This document shows, one piece after another, positions 11,019 to 23,878 of a stretch of 64,000 bases of DNA. How positions within the stretch are numbered: the stretch's first letter is position 1; each line of letters opens with the position of its first letter. The notes under the pieces were generated by a model. The model did no database searches and was not told the origin of the DNA. It saw nothing but the letters and a program-made list of their open reading frames with translations. Position numbers and translations under genes: made by a program. The stretch is from Neoscytalidium dimidiatum. Lineage: Eukaryota; Ascomycota; Dothideomycetes; Botryosphaeriales; Botryosphaeriaceae. The DNA lies in contig CM074696.1 in NCBI GenBank assembly GCA_037367355.1, positions 4,464,001 through 4,528,000 on the forward strand, written 5' to 3'.

Positions 11019-12290
11019 ATGGCGTCGCGGCTCACCTCAGGCGTGAACGGCTCCAGCAATACCAATCCCCCACCATCCGCCTTCTTCTCGCAGAACCCTG
11101 CCGCCGCCTACTATTCTCAATACATGCAAATGGATCCTACTGCCGCCGCCCAGGTCCAGCCATCCCAGCAGATGCCGGCCCAGACAATGCAGCAGACCCA
11201 GCCGCAGCCTCCGCAGCATCGTCAACAGCAGCCCGCAATGCTACCTCACCAGCAAACTCAGACCAGCCAATCGCATCAGTCCCTCCACCAGACCCACCAC
11301 CACCAGCAACACCAGCAGCAGCAGCAGCAGCAGCAGCAACAGCAACGGCAACAGCAACATCAGCAGCATCAGCAACATCAGCAGCAACAGCACCAATCTG
11401 CAGAATCAACAACTCCCGAGCCCATCAAGCGCAAACGCGGCCGCCCGCGCCTCAACATTACCGATCAGGAGCGCGCCGAGCGCGCAAAGCAACAGCAAGC
11501 CGCTTGGCGCAAGGAGTATAAGCGCCGCCGCCAGGAGAAAGAAGCCCAAACCAAAGCGCGCCACGAAAACAACGCCGACGCCCACCAACAGCATTCGCAG
11601 CCGCAGTCGCAACAGCAACAGCAACCGCAACCGCAACCGCAACCGCAAGCCCAGCACTCCCGCCAGCATGCCCACCAGAACCACCAGCAACAGCATGCCC
11701 CGATGTACTCCCATGGCACGACGCAGAGCCCCTTCTTCGCGTCAACGGCAGGCACCGGCAGTGCTGGCGCGGAGCGGGGCGCCAACGCTGCTGCCGCTGC
11801 CGCTAATACGCCCTTTATCCAGTCATTCAACGGCATGGGCCCGGCCGGCGTGAACAGCTCGTTCTCGTCACACCGCAGCGGCGGCAGCGGCTTTCACCCT
11901 CTCTCTTCATCGTCCTTCTCCGCCTCTTCACACAGCCAAACTCCTTCGCAGCACGCTCATCTCCAGCCCGACCAAGACCCGTCGCAGTCGTCGGCGGGCG
12001 GCCAGCAGCCGGAATCGCTCCCCCAGTGGCAGGATATCGACATCAACTTGCCTGTGCCGGGCGACCTGGTCGTGCGCACCGAGACGGCCGAATTCACGTG
12101 GCACGGAAAGGTGCCGGGACGGTTGAAGGTTGTGTTCGCGCCGGATGAGGAAGCGGCGGCGGCGTTGGCGGCGGCGGTGGGTTCGGGCAATGTCGTTGGT
12201 GGTTCTGCTGCCGGTGGGGGCGCTGGTGGTGCAGGTGGTGCAGGGCGGCCGAGCCCGTCGTCGTGGAGAAGCGTGAATGGATCGGATTGA
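11019..12290 (+). CDS. Glutamine-rich protein with AT-hook-like motif
   Basis: Single exon, 423 aa from the ATG at 11019; an in-frame codon at 10977 is non-ATG or less likely. Residues about 40-130 are dominated by Gln and His, with a CAG/CAA run at about 11310-11395. The motif KRKRGRPRLN at about residues 137-146 has the GRP core of an AT-hook, which binds the minor groove of AT-rich DNA. It is followed by a basic, probably helical stretch (ERAERAKQQQAAWRKEYKRRR), then a second Gln/Pro/His-rich region. A short ordered-looking block near the C-terminus (QDIDINLPVPGDLVVRT to PGRLKVVFAPDEE) may be the conserved part. A nuclear regulatory role is inferred from composition. I do not recognise a named family. 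Confidence 0.7.
   Translation: MASRLTSGVNGSSNTNPPPSAFFSQNPAAAYYSQYMQMDPTAAAQVQPSQQMPAQTMQQTQPQPPQHRQQQPAMLPHQQTQTSQSHQSLHQTHHHQQHQQQQQQQQQQQRQQQHQQHQQHQQQQHQSAESTTPEPIKRKRGRPRLNITDQERAERAKQQQAAWRKEYKRRRQEKEAQTKARHENNADAHQQHSQPQSQQQQQPQPQPQPQAQHSRQHAHQNHQQQHAPMYSHGTTQSPFFASTAGTGSAGAERGANAAAAAANTPFIQSFNGMGPAGVNSSFSSHRSGGSGFHPLSSSSFSASSHSQTPSQHAHLQPDQDPSQSSAGGQQPESLPQWQDIDINLPVPGDLVVRTETAEFTWHGKVPGRLKVVFAPDEEAAAALAAAVGSGNVVGGSAAGGGAGGAGGAGRPSPSSWRSVNGSD
11305..11395 (+). repeat. Coding CAG/CAA (polyglutamine) repeat
   Basis: Mixed CAG, CAA and CAT codons give a long Gln/His run inside the glutamine-rich protein. The purest part (about 11310-11343) is nearly all CAG/CAA. Such tracts vary in length between strains. 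Confidence 0.85.
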
Positions 12291-14932
12291 AGCAAGCGAG
12301 ATGGGACGTCACGATTCTTCTGTTTCGCTATCCTCTCAAAAAAGGCTAGGAGTCTTGGATTTGGGGTCAGCTTGATTCCGCCGCAGAGGGAAACCTCAGC
12401 ACGGCCGGTTTCTCTTGTCTGAGATCTTGCACGTCTGGGATTTCCCTTTTCGTGGATGTAGGGATGACGGGATGATGGTGAGCATCGGCAAGTTTTCCGC
12501 CTGGGCGTCTGCCACCCCTGCCGACGATTCTCGCATGCAGGGAAAATCGGAGGTGTTCGCGAAACGCGCCTCCAACCCTGGTTTAGGCGTTCTCCGAGGC
12601 ATGTCTGTCGGAACGTCTTGCCCCGTTGCTGCATCGCGTGCCGCCTCCGCCCCCCTTTTATTTATGTTTCGCGCGAAAAAAGGAAGAGATCCTTACTCTC
12701 CAGCTTTGTCACTTTGCATAATTGCGCGACGTCATTTCATGATACTTCGATCGTGTCTCGAGATATGCTTAGGGGCGAATATTGCATTCTCGGAGTATTT
12801 CGAAGTCTTATATTGCGGCGAAGTGCAGGATCCTCGATTGCGGCTGAGAGGGCTACCATGTATGCACGTCTATGCCCCACGAGCAAGCGGATCGCCAAGC
12901 CCACATCATGCATGTAGGTTTCTCCCATCAACCAGGCGAGCGACGGAATCAGGAGCGCGTTGCGTAAAAGATTGCGGCGTGCTTTGACCGTGCATAATTC
13001 GTTTCAATGGGGATCGAAACGACGGTACCGCACATCCATGACCTCATCACCATAGCCACCAAATGCGGACACCTCTCTGTATATCGATAGATCTCTCAAT
13101 CTCCGCATGCGAATCGTGTTTCTTTTCGTACAGCACGGCGCTTTTCCTATCGTTTATTTCTCGATCGCCTGCTGCGCGCTCCGCCATGCGCTGCATCCAC
13201 CCTCCCCCTCCCTGCCATTAGCCTCCTCCTGCCTATATGATCTCGCTACAAGTCCTGCAACAGGAAGCGAACCGAGTACGAACGGGGGGAGAGAGGTGGA
13301 CAAGCGTTTTTTTTTGTGTCTTACCCTGAGCACGTTTTATCTCGGCCAATCAGGCGCGTGTGCGCGCGCGCACCGACACCTCTCCACATCGTGTTTTCGC
13401 ATCGAATGTTTCTTTCGCTCATCCTGCTCATCACTTTCCCCCATCCGATCCCTCGTTTTCTTTCTTCTCCTCCGCTTCGGTTGGATGCGAGCTCACCGTG
13501 GTGAGGAGGAATAAAAGGGGAAATTGTGGAGAAGGTGGAAGGAGGGGAAAAAACAAGCATTGAACTATGTAAGCTTTTGTGGAGCCTGATTCTCCGATCG
13601 CGAAGGTCCTGTGCTGGGGGGGTTGTGTATGGCCCAGTCAGCCTCCCCCGCCACCCGATGAGATGAGACATCTGTGCATTCTGTGCCTGGAGTCACGAGG
13701 GATGTGGACGACGACGACGACGACGACGACGACAACCATGGTATGTCGACGTAGGTTTTCCATCACCGCTCGCGTTTCGGGTGTGTTTGCAGACGGGCGG
13801 GTTGGTAGGCGGAGGAAGCGCTGTGGATGGGGGGCAGCGGCGGCTACAACCTTTCCCCCCCCCCCCCCCCTCTCTCCTTCTCTAACAAAGTGCAAGCGAT
13901 GCTTCCTCCTCCCCCAATCAACACTGGCCACCCCGCCCCTCCCCTCCCCAACAACTGCGTCTCTTGTCGAATGCTTGTTGTTCTCCTTCGCGCGGGGAAC
14001 TGGCGCCGGAGGAGCGAATCGATAGGTGGAGAAAAAGAAAGCGGCAGCAGCACTGGCAGGCACTTCGGTTACTCTTGTGCTGTGCGACCGCCAGGTATCA
14101 GATAGAGTTTTTTTTTTCCCTTTTCCCGTAGCTTGCCTTTTATTTAACGTTATCGCGCGGTTCATGGATGCTCCCGTCTCCCTCTTGTCGCAGGTTGCAC
14201 TCGTGGCTTGCTCGCTCGAATACACCTTGGTTCGCGGATCTCTTTCACGTAGTATCGCGGGTCATTGGTAGTAGCAGTTCTGGTCACTACGATGCATAAA
14301 GGAAAATTGAGGATTCTAGTCATGACTTTCATTTTGTTCGTTCTCTACTGCGCGAAAAGCCAAAAAGCAGCTTGGAAACTCAGCCTGAACTTCATCAACC
14401 TCCTCCTTGTGATACTGCGATATAATTTTAACTTCATCGCTCGCGTGACTTAGAAAGATGGCGGAGTCTTGTCCCTCGATATGTGGTGCTCATTTGTTGC
14501 CGCCCTCAACTATTTGCAGTAATGAGCGAAAAGAAGAAAAGTATAGAGGCCAAAGAGAAGAAATGAATAAACAGCAGAAAAATCGGAAAATGGTGTAATT
14601 ATCATACAGTGAAAGATTGGATATATCGAGGGTGCGAAGCGCGTGGATGGGACAGTAGCAGCCGAAAGAGGCCGAGAAAGATGGGGTGTTCGGGAAGAGT
14701 TCGCATTTCAACCAAGTGAGAGGCAGGTCCACCGTCATTCCAACAAAACCAGAGAATACTCGCATCTTGTAAGGAGATCGTTCCGCGCGGAGAAATAGGA
14801 AAAGCGCAGGACGGATCAAGACCTCAAGCGCCGCGCTCATTTCATGCACAAACCACATCTAAGAGAGGGAAAACACCCTTTTTTGGACATTGAGTGGGAA
14901 AAGGTGAAAAGTAAGTTGTGGAGGAAGTCCGT
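12291..14932. other. Convergent intergenic region
   Basis: This lies between the 3' ends of the glutamine-rich gene (+) and the ferric reductase (-). It is longer than two 3' UTRs need. A GAC microsatellite lies at 13707-13733 and a run of C near 13855-13870. ORFs here have composition typical of shadows and no domain. I see no gene. Confidence 0.55.
13707..13733. repeat. (GAC)9 microsatellite
   Basis: Nine perfect GAC units in non-coding DNA. Confidence 0.9.
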
Positions 14933-16793
14933 TTACCAGGAGAACGCTTCTTCGAAGAAGTCGACGTTCCACCTAGTCTGACGGACACGAGCGGCGCGCC
15001 TGACGTCATCGGCCAAGGAGCCGGTACCGCAGACACTGATGGCACAGGCACCAACGCCCTCCATCATCTCCTGGTCGACAAGCGCCTGGATGTTGGGCTT
15101 GCCAGGGAACATCTGGACGCTAGAAGAGGGCGAGTGGATCTCCTTGGTGGAGCGAGGCCGGGTAACAAACAGGAGGATCTTGAGGACCTCACGACGGTTG
15201 GGCATCGACAGGATCTCAGTCATCCACGGACGAATCCACTCGAGGTGCTCAGGAGACTGAATGACCCAGACGAGGGTGACACGACGCACGGCGGCAGTAC
15301 GCTTGTCATACGCCTCAACCAGGTTGCGAACGTGCGGAACCTGGTGAGTGATACCGATACCGGCGGCGAAGAGCATCACAGTGCCGTACGAGGTGAGATC
15401 CTGGTAACCGTAGGGGCCCTCAACAAGAGCGGAGGTAACAAGCTTGCCGGAGGGAGTCTGCTCAACCTTCTTGTAGAGCTTATCGGTGAAGCCGGTGCGA
15501 CGGCGGACGAGAAGGCTCATGGTAGTCTTGCCAAGGCCAGAAAGGTCGAGACGCTCCAAGGACATGCCCTTCTCCTCGCTCCAAGCTTCCTGCTCCTCGC
15601 CCCAAGCGAGCGAGAAGGGGTGCGAGGTCCACCAGCCAATTGAAGGAATGTACAGGTAGACGTGCTGGCCAGTCTTGAACCTCCAGGGGCGAGCAACTTG
15701 GAGGTTGATGCGAAGGCAGTCACCGGGAAGGCTCTCAATCTCGGCCTTGGTGCCACCGTTACCAACGTTGCGGAGAATGATCCAGAAGAGGCGGATGAAG
15801 CGCTCGACAACCCAGATAGCAAGGACGGACTTGACGATGTCGAACTGGTGGAGCTCACCGGCCTGGCAGTGAATCCAGACACCAGCGAGACCAAGAGCAG
15901 CGAGCAGGACGTGGAAGTGGAGGAAGATCTCGTAGAAAGCGTGGCGGACGGGACCAGCAGCTTGGATGAAGATAACCAAGAAGCAGAGAGTACCCTAATG
16001 TTGATTAGTAGCTGGAATTTACTGAGCACTGAACAGGGAGGTAACTCACGATGGTGCCCCAGAGGATGAACTGGCTCTTCTGGAGCGAGGCAGTGAAAGC
16101 TTCCCAACCGCCCTTCTGGACCTTGGGGACCAGGTAGGCAACGGTGTGGGCGAGAGCCTGCAGGATGACGATACGGCCGACCCAGCGGTGGACCAGGTTG
16201 AAGGTATCGAACGAGATTCCGGTAATCTTGATGAGCGGGTTGTTGCGACCAGCAAGGAGGAAGAGCGGGAGCATGTTCATGACGCACAGGACGCCGGTGC
16301 GGTTGCGGAGCTCAGATGCAGCGCCCTCGGAGCTGAAGTCGATGAAGATGACCGAGAAAGCGACGTTCATGCCGAAGTAGCCAACCAGGTAGATGGTTTG
16401 CAGACGGCTGGGAAGGGTACCGACGTTGATGGCCGAGGACAGCTTGTACTCGCGGTGGTGGCGGGTGCGGAACAGAGGCGAGTCAAACAGATACTTCTTG
16501 AAGCGGCCATACCACCAGTTGGGCTCAGCGAAATACCGCTGGTGGGGGTTATTCAGACAGGCAATTCCGCGGACGTAGCGAACGAAGGTGATGCTGACGA
16601 GATAAACCATCAGGGCAGCAGTGCAGGCAAGCCAGGTCCAACCCAGCCAGTAGGAAACGTCGATGTTCTCAGCAATTTCCTGCATCTCTTCGGCAATTTC
16701 AGCGGGACTCTTCTGCTGGCCACCGCCACCAGCGGCAGCGGCGCGGGCGACCATGCCGGACAGCAGGACGGGGAGAAACTTGGCGGAAACCAT
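14933..16793 (-). CDS. Ferric reductase, FRE family
   Basis: Two exons on the minus strand, 16793-16050 and 15994-14933, joined across a 55 bp intron (GTGAGT donor, ATTAG acceptor); 601 aa. The start at 16793 has the context ACCATGG. The first 21 residues look like a signal peptide. Several transmembrane helices follow. Two histidine pairs spaced by 13 residues, H202/H216 and H276/H290, fit the bis-heme ligands. The FAD-binding motif HPFS is at 373-376, GPYG at 441-444, and the NADPH-binding end VCGTGSLADD at about 569-578. The enzyme moves electrons from cytosolic NADPH through FAD and heme to reduce extracellular Fe(III) or Cu(II) before uptake. No ferroxidase or permease partner lies next to it. 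The exact metal is unknown. Confidence 0.92.
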
Positions 16794-17400
16794 GGTGGTG
16801 CAGGGTTGCGGACGAGTGTTTCTCGTTGGCAAAGTGGTTTGTTTACTGTTTCGAGCGAAAGTGCGACGTCAATGGCCAGCAATGACGGTCAATGGGAGTA
16901 GCGAGAGTGAACCAGGCTCGCTCGCGAGCGGGTTGAGGGCGACAGGTGCTTCAGAGCCGCGAGGACGCCAGAGTGAAGACGGCGGCGACGTCGGTCAGGA
17001 GCAGCGGGTGTTGATGTCTTGCGGGATTTGGTGGAGCAGCGCTAAGAATTCCGACGACGGCTGGGCGGAATTCAATACGGATCGGCTACCAAGACAACAC
17101 CTTTGTAATGGGCTCTGAGCACTTGGCGCAGATGGGAGAAAGCGTGAAAGGAAGGGCCGCGGGCCTGTGGGTTAGAAGTAGGGAAAACGCACGGCTGGCG
17201 GCGAGGGAGGAGAAGAAGAAGAAGAAGAAGAAGAAGAAGGAGAGAAAGCCAAGAGTGCGATAGTCCGTCCAGGCGCCCAAGGGAACAAGCACGAAAAGGG
17301 AAAACACGAGTAGAAGAGGGCGAGGACGGGCACTTAAGGAACGAGGGCCGCGAAGGTTTAGGGTTGATTGTGTGGCGGCGCGGAGAATTGGCAGCTGCAG
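16794..17400. other. Promoter region of the ferric reductase with GAA repeat
   Basis: This is the sequence upstream of the minus-strand ferric reductase start. An AAG/GAA microsatellite lies at about 17210-17239; read on the gene strand it is a pyrimidine (CTT) tract. The large open frames on the minus strand here (17072-17859) are translations of this simple repeat and GC-rich DNA and show no domain. Confidence 0.5.
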
Positions 17401-20400
17401 CGCTTCGTGGGCCCACCTTCCGCCTCGCAGGTCCCATGGGCCCGTAGGCCATTGCCGTCGGGCCCCCTGGCCAGCCGTGCTGATCGGCGGCTGCAAAGCG
17501 CGTCCTTGGCCTGCGCGTCCCCATTTGCTGAAACAACCTCGTCCGCCGGCGGAGATCATGCCCTGGCCCAGCGCCGCACGTTTCAGCGACCGCAGCCAGG
17601 ATGACGCGCGTTGCCGGCCGGCCCTCTCACAGGCTGTGCCTGGCGGCCTGGGTGATGCCGCCGCCAGCTGGCACCGCAATCCACCCGCAATCCACTGCAC
17701 CGACGGCGCGCCCTCGCTCTCTCTCGCCCTCTCGTGCCTCCCGCAGCTCCACCGCGTCCGTCCAACCGCCATCACCTGCGCGCTGCAGCCCGTCACAGAG
17801 CCGGAGCCATATGGCCTTAGCCTTAGCCTTAGCCTCAGCCCGCTGCCACCTGCCTCCACGGCCCCGCCTTACTTCGCTCCATTCCGCATGACGGCTGCTG
17901 CGCCCGTGCGCCCACATCCTGAGGTCAGAGGTCAGAGGTCAGAGGCCAGAGGCCCCGAGGTCAGGGCCGGCATCCGTAGCGCAGGCGCAGGTACAGGGCC
18001 TCCGCTCCGCCCAGGCCCCGGCGGGCGCAGCGTCTTGGACGGGATGCCGCCTGTGTTTGGAATCGGTTTGATTTGCCGTGCTCCCGGGTGCCGGCCGCAG
18101 AAACGCTTCCCTTCCCTTCGCACGCAGAGCAATCTGGCCAGCCGAGGCCTCATTTCCCCCGCTGAAGACGTTGTCGGGCCTGTCCTCGCCGCGAATTGCT
18201 CCTCTAATCACCCAATGCACGACGGTGGAGCCTGACTCATGCGCCGGCCTGCACTTGCGGTTGCAACTGCTGCCGCCCGCAGCCAGCTAGCCGCCAGCAC
18301 GCCAGCCTCCGACGCACTCCCGCCGCCGTCGCGTCGCTGATGCAGCGCTGAACCGTGGTTCGCGTCTCGCTGAGTTCTCATCGGCTTTCTTTCCTCTCGC
18401 GCGCCCGCTGTCGTCAGCAGGCGCCAGGAATGCCGTTGCGCTGTGGCGCCGGCGACGTTTCATGCGCGGCAACCACCTGTTTCTCCTAAAGCGGACAAGA
18501 GCTGGTCTCATCCCCCGGGCCAGCGCCGGCCAGCCAGCAGCCAGCCACCTGCCCTCCATGCACGACCACCGAAATACGGGGTGCTCTGTATTGACATCTG
18601 CGCGCTGGCCCCGCCGGGCGATCCCACTCGTTGCTTATTCCGGACCAGCTCGCTAAATTATATGAATTCCACCGTTCCCCCCTGCCCGCCCTCCGTATCG
18701 TGCAAGCAGGGCTGTGTGCTAATGCTGGGCATGCTTGATTATAGATCTCTCTATCCATCCCGCCGGCATCGTGGCCCAGCACGTGAACAGCGCCTCCCGC
18801 ACTCTGTCTGTGTACACGCTGTGTTCTGCATTGGTTGTGCTGCATGCTGTGTGCTGCAAGAGTCGCCATTGCCTACGCCTGCGACGCCACGCTGTCGCTC
18901 CACTCCAGGAACCAAAGCTGTCAGATGCGCGTGGGCTTCAGGTCGGAGGCGGCGACATGCATGGATGTGCAGATTAAGAGGCGGCGATAATCAAGACAGG
19001 CTGACTCTCCGACCTCCGTGGCTATTGTATGGAATTCCGACGAGCTCAGTTCCTGACGGGCTTAGAAATTTGGGACGGAATACATCCGTCCTGAGAGATA
19101 GAGGGTATTGGGCCAATCGGCGCGCGCGCGTTTCTCGTGTCGGGCTCGACTTTCTCGTCTGAGCGCACCGTTTTCTCGAACGATTTCTTGCTGGGCACGT
19201 CATCACGCCTATTCTTTCAGTAAATTAGGCCTACAGGGCTGTGTCAAAACGCGTTGTGACACCTCGCGTATTAGCCTGCCCGCGCTTTTTGTTGCTCTAG
19301 ATGTGCTTGGCGTTCCAAACCGGCACTTCCAACGTCTCCGGAACACGGAGCACTTCACGCTTCGTTCTCACCTGCTCTGCGCTGCTCGCTTGCAAATCCT
19401 TGGGATGTCTTTATTCATGCGCCCGCCAATTCTTGCTCCCCTCCACTTCGGAGCCGCGCCGATTGCCGAGATACCGCTTCCTCAACACCTAGTCACTGCC
19501 GTACGAGCAGCTGTCACCCTATCGCACACACTGCACGAACCCCTTCGCATCAGACACTGACACGCTACACGAGAGCGAGTTTTGGATTCCTACTTCGTCA
19601 CTGTCGGGGTTAAGCCATTTGCCGAGCCGACCCGATCATTGATCTCGGTCATGACAACCATTGGCAGGGACGTGCCCACAGTTCAGCCCACTGCCGACAG
19701 TCGCTTCCGTCGTGCTGGAATCTGAAGAACTCTTTGGTAGTATTGGTCTCTCCCGTTCATAGTCAGGTGAAAAGTTGGTCCAGCTGTATGAAAAGGTCCT
19801 TCCAAGTCTCAGCCCAGCCGCCAGAACTCGTGACGTTGCGAGAACGTTCGAGATCAGTGACGCGTTCCCATCGGAGGCGCCACGCAATAGCACTGTGCCC
19901 CAAGGGCACGTCACGCCAATAGTGATATCAACCCATGGAAATGTCTTTTAGACATAGGCTTGGTATGAACCTCCCCCACTTCCCCGAGACCCTCATGCCG
20001 GTAACCCTCAGGAGCGTATCAGCCTGTAACACCTCGACGCCGATGTACGCAGCCTTGTGCCAACAATTCATGCTGTCATCCATAGCATAGTGGGATCTCA
20101 CGCACGTTTTGGTGTGGCGCACTGCGTGAACGCATTATCGACAACATACGCCTAGTGTAGAGTGAAGTGAAGACCGGCAGATGACGACGCCACTTCAACC
20201 AACGGTACCCGATCTGGATGCATCAGAACTGATAGTGAGTCTTCTGCTGTGAGCCGCTGTTACACACTCGAAAGACCTGCCTCTTTTGCTATCTTGCCAG
20301 ATAAGTGTACAGAAGTGTGTTGTGCTCTAGGCCTGCCAGCCAACACACAAGAATGCAAAAACGCCATTCTGTACGACTTCATCGACAACCAGCATCAACA

Positions 20401-23400
20401 CTATTTCTCATCTCCAGCCGTCCTAGAAGTAGCGCAAGTGCAGCGTATGCCGCATTTTCTTTTTTTTTTTTTTGCGCAATGGGTAGGCCTGGGTCCGCAT
20501 ATCTTAATTACAGCTAAGCACACATCGAATTACGACAAGCATGCGGTGGCAAAAGCTAACAATTTATTGTATCATTGCGCAGCTTTAGCGATCCCTCTAC
20601 GATGGCCTCGACCGTCGCAATCTTATTTTTTACCATTATTGCGAAGACCACACATTGCGTTCATGTCTGGAAATTGGCTTTGTGCAACATCGACTTTGCG
20701 TTAAGCTCCTCACAACCATCCTCCCACATTGCTGATTGGCCATGTCTCTGAGCAAACAACGTGTGCATCTACGCCCGCAGACGGCGTCATGCCCCCTCAT
20801 GCAAGGACATTACAAAGAGGAGGAAGCCAACGGCATTATCCGGGGGGACGAAGCAGGTGGCTGCAGAGTCGTATAGAGGCGGTAGTGCACACGACACACT
20901 CTTTGGAGGTCAGCCGCCGGCCTGTGCGACCTTCCATAAGGGTACCCACGAAATGCTGGAGAGAGCCAACCAATGTGCACGACTAACTGGATGCTTACTT
21001 ACTCGCTGCGGTCTGCGGGGTGGCGCAGTATGCAATATGCAAGGCACGGACGGGCGGGGTGAATTTGTACTGCCACATCCGCCTCCCTACCCGACTTGGT
21101 CTGGAGATATATTTCATACTGCTGATAAGGTCTCTTTCGTGGCCCTCCCACCCTCACTTAGATCCCAGATTGGATCTACCGAAGGTCATCTGCAACGCTG
21201 CATGTTTTTTTTTTTTTTTCAACACTTACTCTGCAGTAGTCGCCGGCCGGGACTGTCGCGCACACGTGTGGAGGATTGCTTGGCTGCTGACAGAGCTACG
21301 CAGCTTCGCCGTCACACGATTGGACGCTCTCAACCCAGGACACCCCCACATCGGCTGTAGTGGCGCCGGGAGGTAGGAAGCTTGTCCCGTCGTCGGTTTC
21401 CCAATATTCGGGCTGCTGTTGACTTCAAAATACTCGGTCCATCACATCCTTGCTTTCCAGTGAAGGGGCGCAGTCGTTTCTTCGACGACACGCATCGCAT
21501 GATTGCGCCAACGGTTTCTCGACTCTGTTTTTCTCCCAAAGAGCTGAGAACCGCGAATGCCTGCGACGCATGACCGAGATCATGCCACCTTGGCAGCAAC
21601 CCGGCGCGGGCAGCGGGAACAGGGAGGTGGGGGAACAAGAAGTCAGAACGTCCGGCGTCTCAGAACCTTCCCCCTCCCCCCTTCTTCGACGAACGTTCTC
21701 GCCCTCCCCGAAACCTTAAAACGGTTGGACGCTCGGACACACACAAGGGCTACATAGGAGAGTAAGCCTTGCAACGGTCTTCTGGTTCCCATCAGCCTTG
21801 CAGCGGGATGGTTCAGCGCGTTTCCGCGTCTGCCTTACGTGCGCGAGCACGCACTCCTGGTGGAACATTTGGAAACGAAGCGATTTATCCTGCATTTGGG
21901 TATGACGTTGTTTTCTTCATGCCTTGGCTTTCTTCTTTCTCTCCCCCCTCGCCCTTCGTAGGACGGGACACTTTTTTCGCGGGGGCTTGGATAGAATGCG
22001 GAGAAAAGAAAGGGAGAGAGGGAGAAGGAAGCATTGAGGTGTGGCTGTGCTGCTATGCGAGGGATGGGTTCTCCCCGTTCTGGAACGTGCAAAGTGACGT
22101 TTGCTCAACGTTCGATTCACGCTTTTCTCTCTCTCTCTCTTTTCTTACTCGATCCTGCCGGATCTCGCCGTTGGAGATCTCGTGGTCCTTACCTCCCTTC
22201 GGCGTGTTGCGTCGTCGTCGAAGACGCAAGACAGATGGAAAGTGACATGTCATCAAAGTCACAAAGCACCAACAGATGGTGATCAGGTCATATTTCTCAT
22301 CCCTTTCGTCGATGTTCCTCACGCGGCCTGTTTCGTGTACGCGTGCGCTGCGTGCGTCCGCCTGCCCCATGAGCTGGATTGCATGCTCGCCTCGGGTAGT
22401 CGTAGTCGTAGTCGTATCGCACCCGTGGCGCTACCTGGGAAGTGGCGGTTCGGAAGCGCATGGTCGGCACGGCGCGGACGCGGATGTGGAACGCGACGGA
22501 CCGGCGGGTCGGCGGTGCGAATAGGGGGCTGGTTACGGGCGCTGGTCGCTGCATAAGATTCCTTAATCGGACTTCGATCATGTATCGCGGGTCTGTTATA
22601 GCCTCCACATTCGTATGGAAGCGCGTGGGTGACGTGAGTTTTGAACGGCGCTTCGAAGCTAAGTTCGGTAGGTAGGAGAGATAGCATTTAGAGGCCTGGT
22701 AAGGTGTTTAGCTGGTGGGATTCGCAATGGTCGTCTTTGAGAAAATTCAAGTGCGCTAATTCTTTATTAAAGTGATGTCATCTGTTGTAATCGGGATTTT
22801 GTTCGTTACAGCTATATTACTATTCTATGTCGGCTTTCTCCTCTGAACTTCATATTCAGTTGAGGCACCACGAAAATCCAGGTTGCTATCGAAAGTGCAC
22901 TACACAGATAATTAGTGCAACGATTCTGCTAATGTAGCTTTTCCTGTCATGTGGATGTACTTAGGGAATGCCCATTCTCGGGGTTCAAACACTGGTCCCA
23001 AAGTCACAGTCTGAGTCCGAGTCCAAATTAGGCAGTTAAATCTGACAGATTCTTCGAGGCAGTAGAGTCGGGCAGGATCAGCCAAGCAGTAAGATCAGGT
23101 AATCAAATGAACAATCAAGTACAACGAGAACAGCGACCAAAACTTGGCATGCAGTTGGAGCAAAGAGAAGCATTCTTTGGTCGTCGTCGTCGTCGCTGGG
23201 CGTGGCCGCAGCGGAAAGCGTGAGATTTATATGAAACAAAAAAAAAAAAAAAACTTTTCGTCTTCCCAGCAAGCAGACCCAGAACCCGGAACTCAGAAAA
23301 CCCCCCAGAAAGATCCTTCGCAGATGCATACCGCAGTCCTACCAACCAAGCCAACGTCGCCCCCAGGCTTACCCGAAGGCAGTGTCTGGTGCGGAAATGA

Positions 23401-23878
23401 GCAAGGCGGTGGCTTTGGCAGCTACAAATACCTGAGAGAGAAAAGGAAAAGGAAGAGGGAGGAGCAAACGGCAGCGAGGAACCAAAAGACGCGCAGAGAG
23501 ACTACTACCGAATCGAAACGGCATCGGTATGACTCCCCAAACACCCTGGAAGACCCTCTCCCCCAGCACTCCAGCTCGCCGGATCCAAAGGCACCGAACG
23601 AGAGAAGGCAAAGAAAGCGAGACTCCCCACGCAAGGATTGAAAGAACAGAAAAGAGGAAAAGAATCAGAGAAGAGAAGTCGGGAAGAGGACAAAACTGGA
23701 TCTCAAAGGCACCAGCCAAGACAACCCTCCCTCTCCCTGGGTCACAACGGCGCCAGGAGAGAGAAAAGAAGGGAAGCTTACCAGATCAAACGGCACTGGC
23801 TGTCCCTCTCCTTCATCCTTCATCTTCCTTCTTCCTTAAACCCCCCCCTTCCCATTCGATCTCCCCAAGGCGTGACGC
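17401..23878. other. GC-rich gene-poor stretch
   Basis: About 6.5 kb without a supportable gene. The left half (17.4-19.0 kb) is very GC-rich, with long but biased Arg/Pro/Ala open frames on both strands, typical of chance ORFs. Small direct repeats occur at 17815-17838 (three CCTTAG units and a variant) and 17919-17960 (variants of GAGGTCA). A/T homopolymer runs of 14-16 nt occur at about 20460-20473, 21205-21219 and 23238-23253. CT repeats lie near 22128-22140 and GTCGTA repeats near 22398-22413. The right end includes 3' flanking sequence of the membrane-protein gene at 24.7 kb. Unannotated non-coding transcripts are possible but not visible from sequence. Confidence 0.5.
17815..17838. repeat. 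Short tandem CCTTAG repeat
   Basis: Three perfect CCTTAG hexamers plus one variant (CCTCAG). It resembles, but is not, the canonical telomeric repeat TTAGGG/CCCTAA. Confidence 0.8.

Noticed and set aside
17815..17838. Interstitial telomere repeat
   Set aside because: The unit is CCTTAG rather than CCCTAA and there are only three perfect copies; it is a short microsatellite.
17086..18235. Large overlapping ORFs on both strands in GC-rich DNA
   Set aside because: Biased Arg/Pro/Ala/Gly composition, partial translation of a GAA repeat, no domain and no splice-supported extension.
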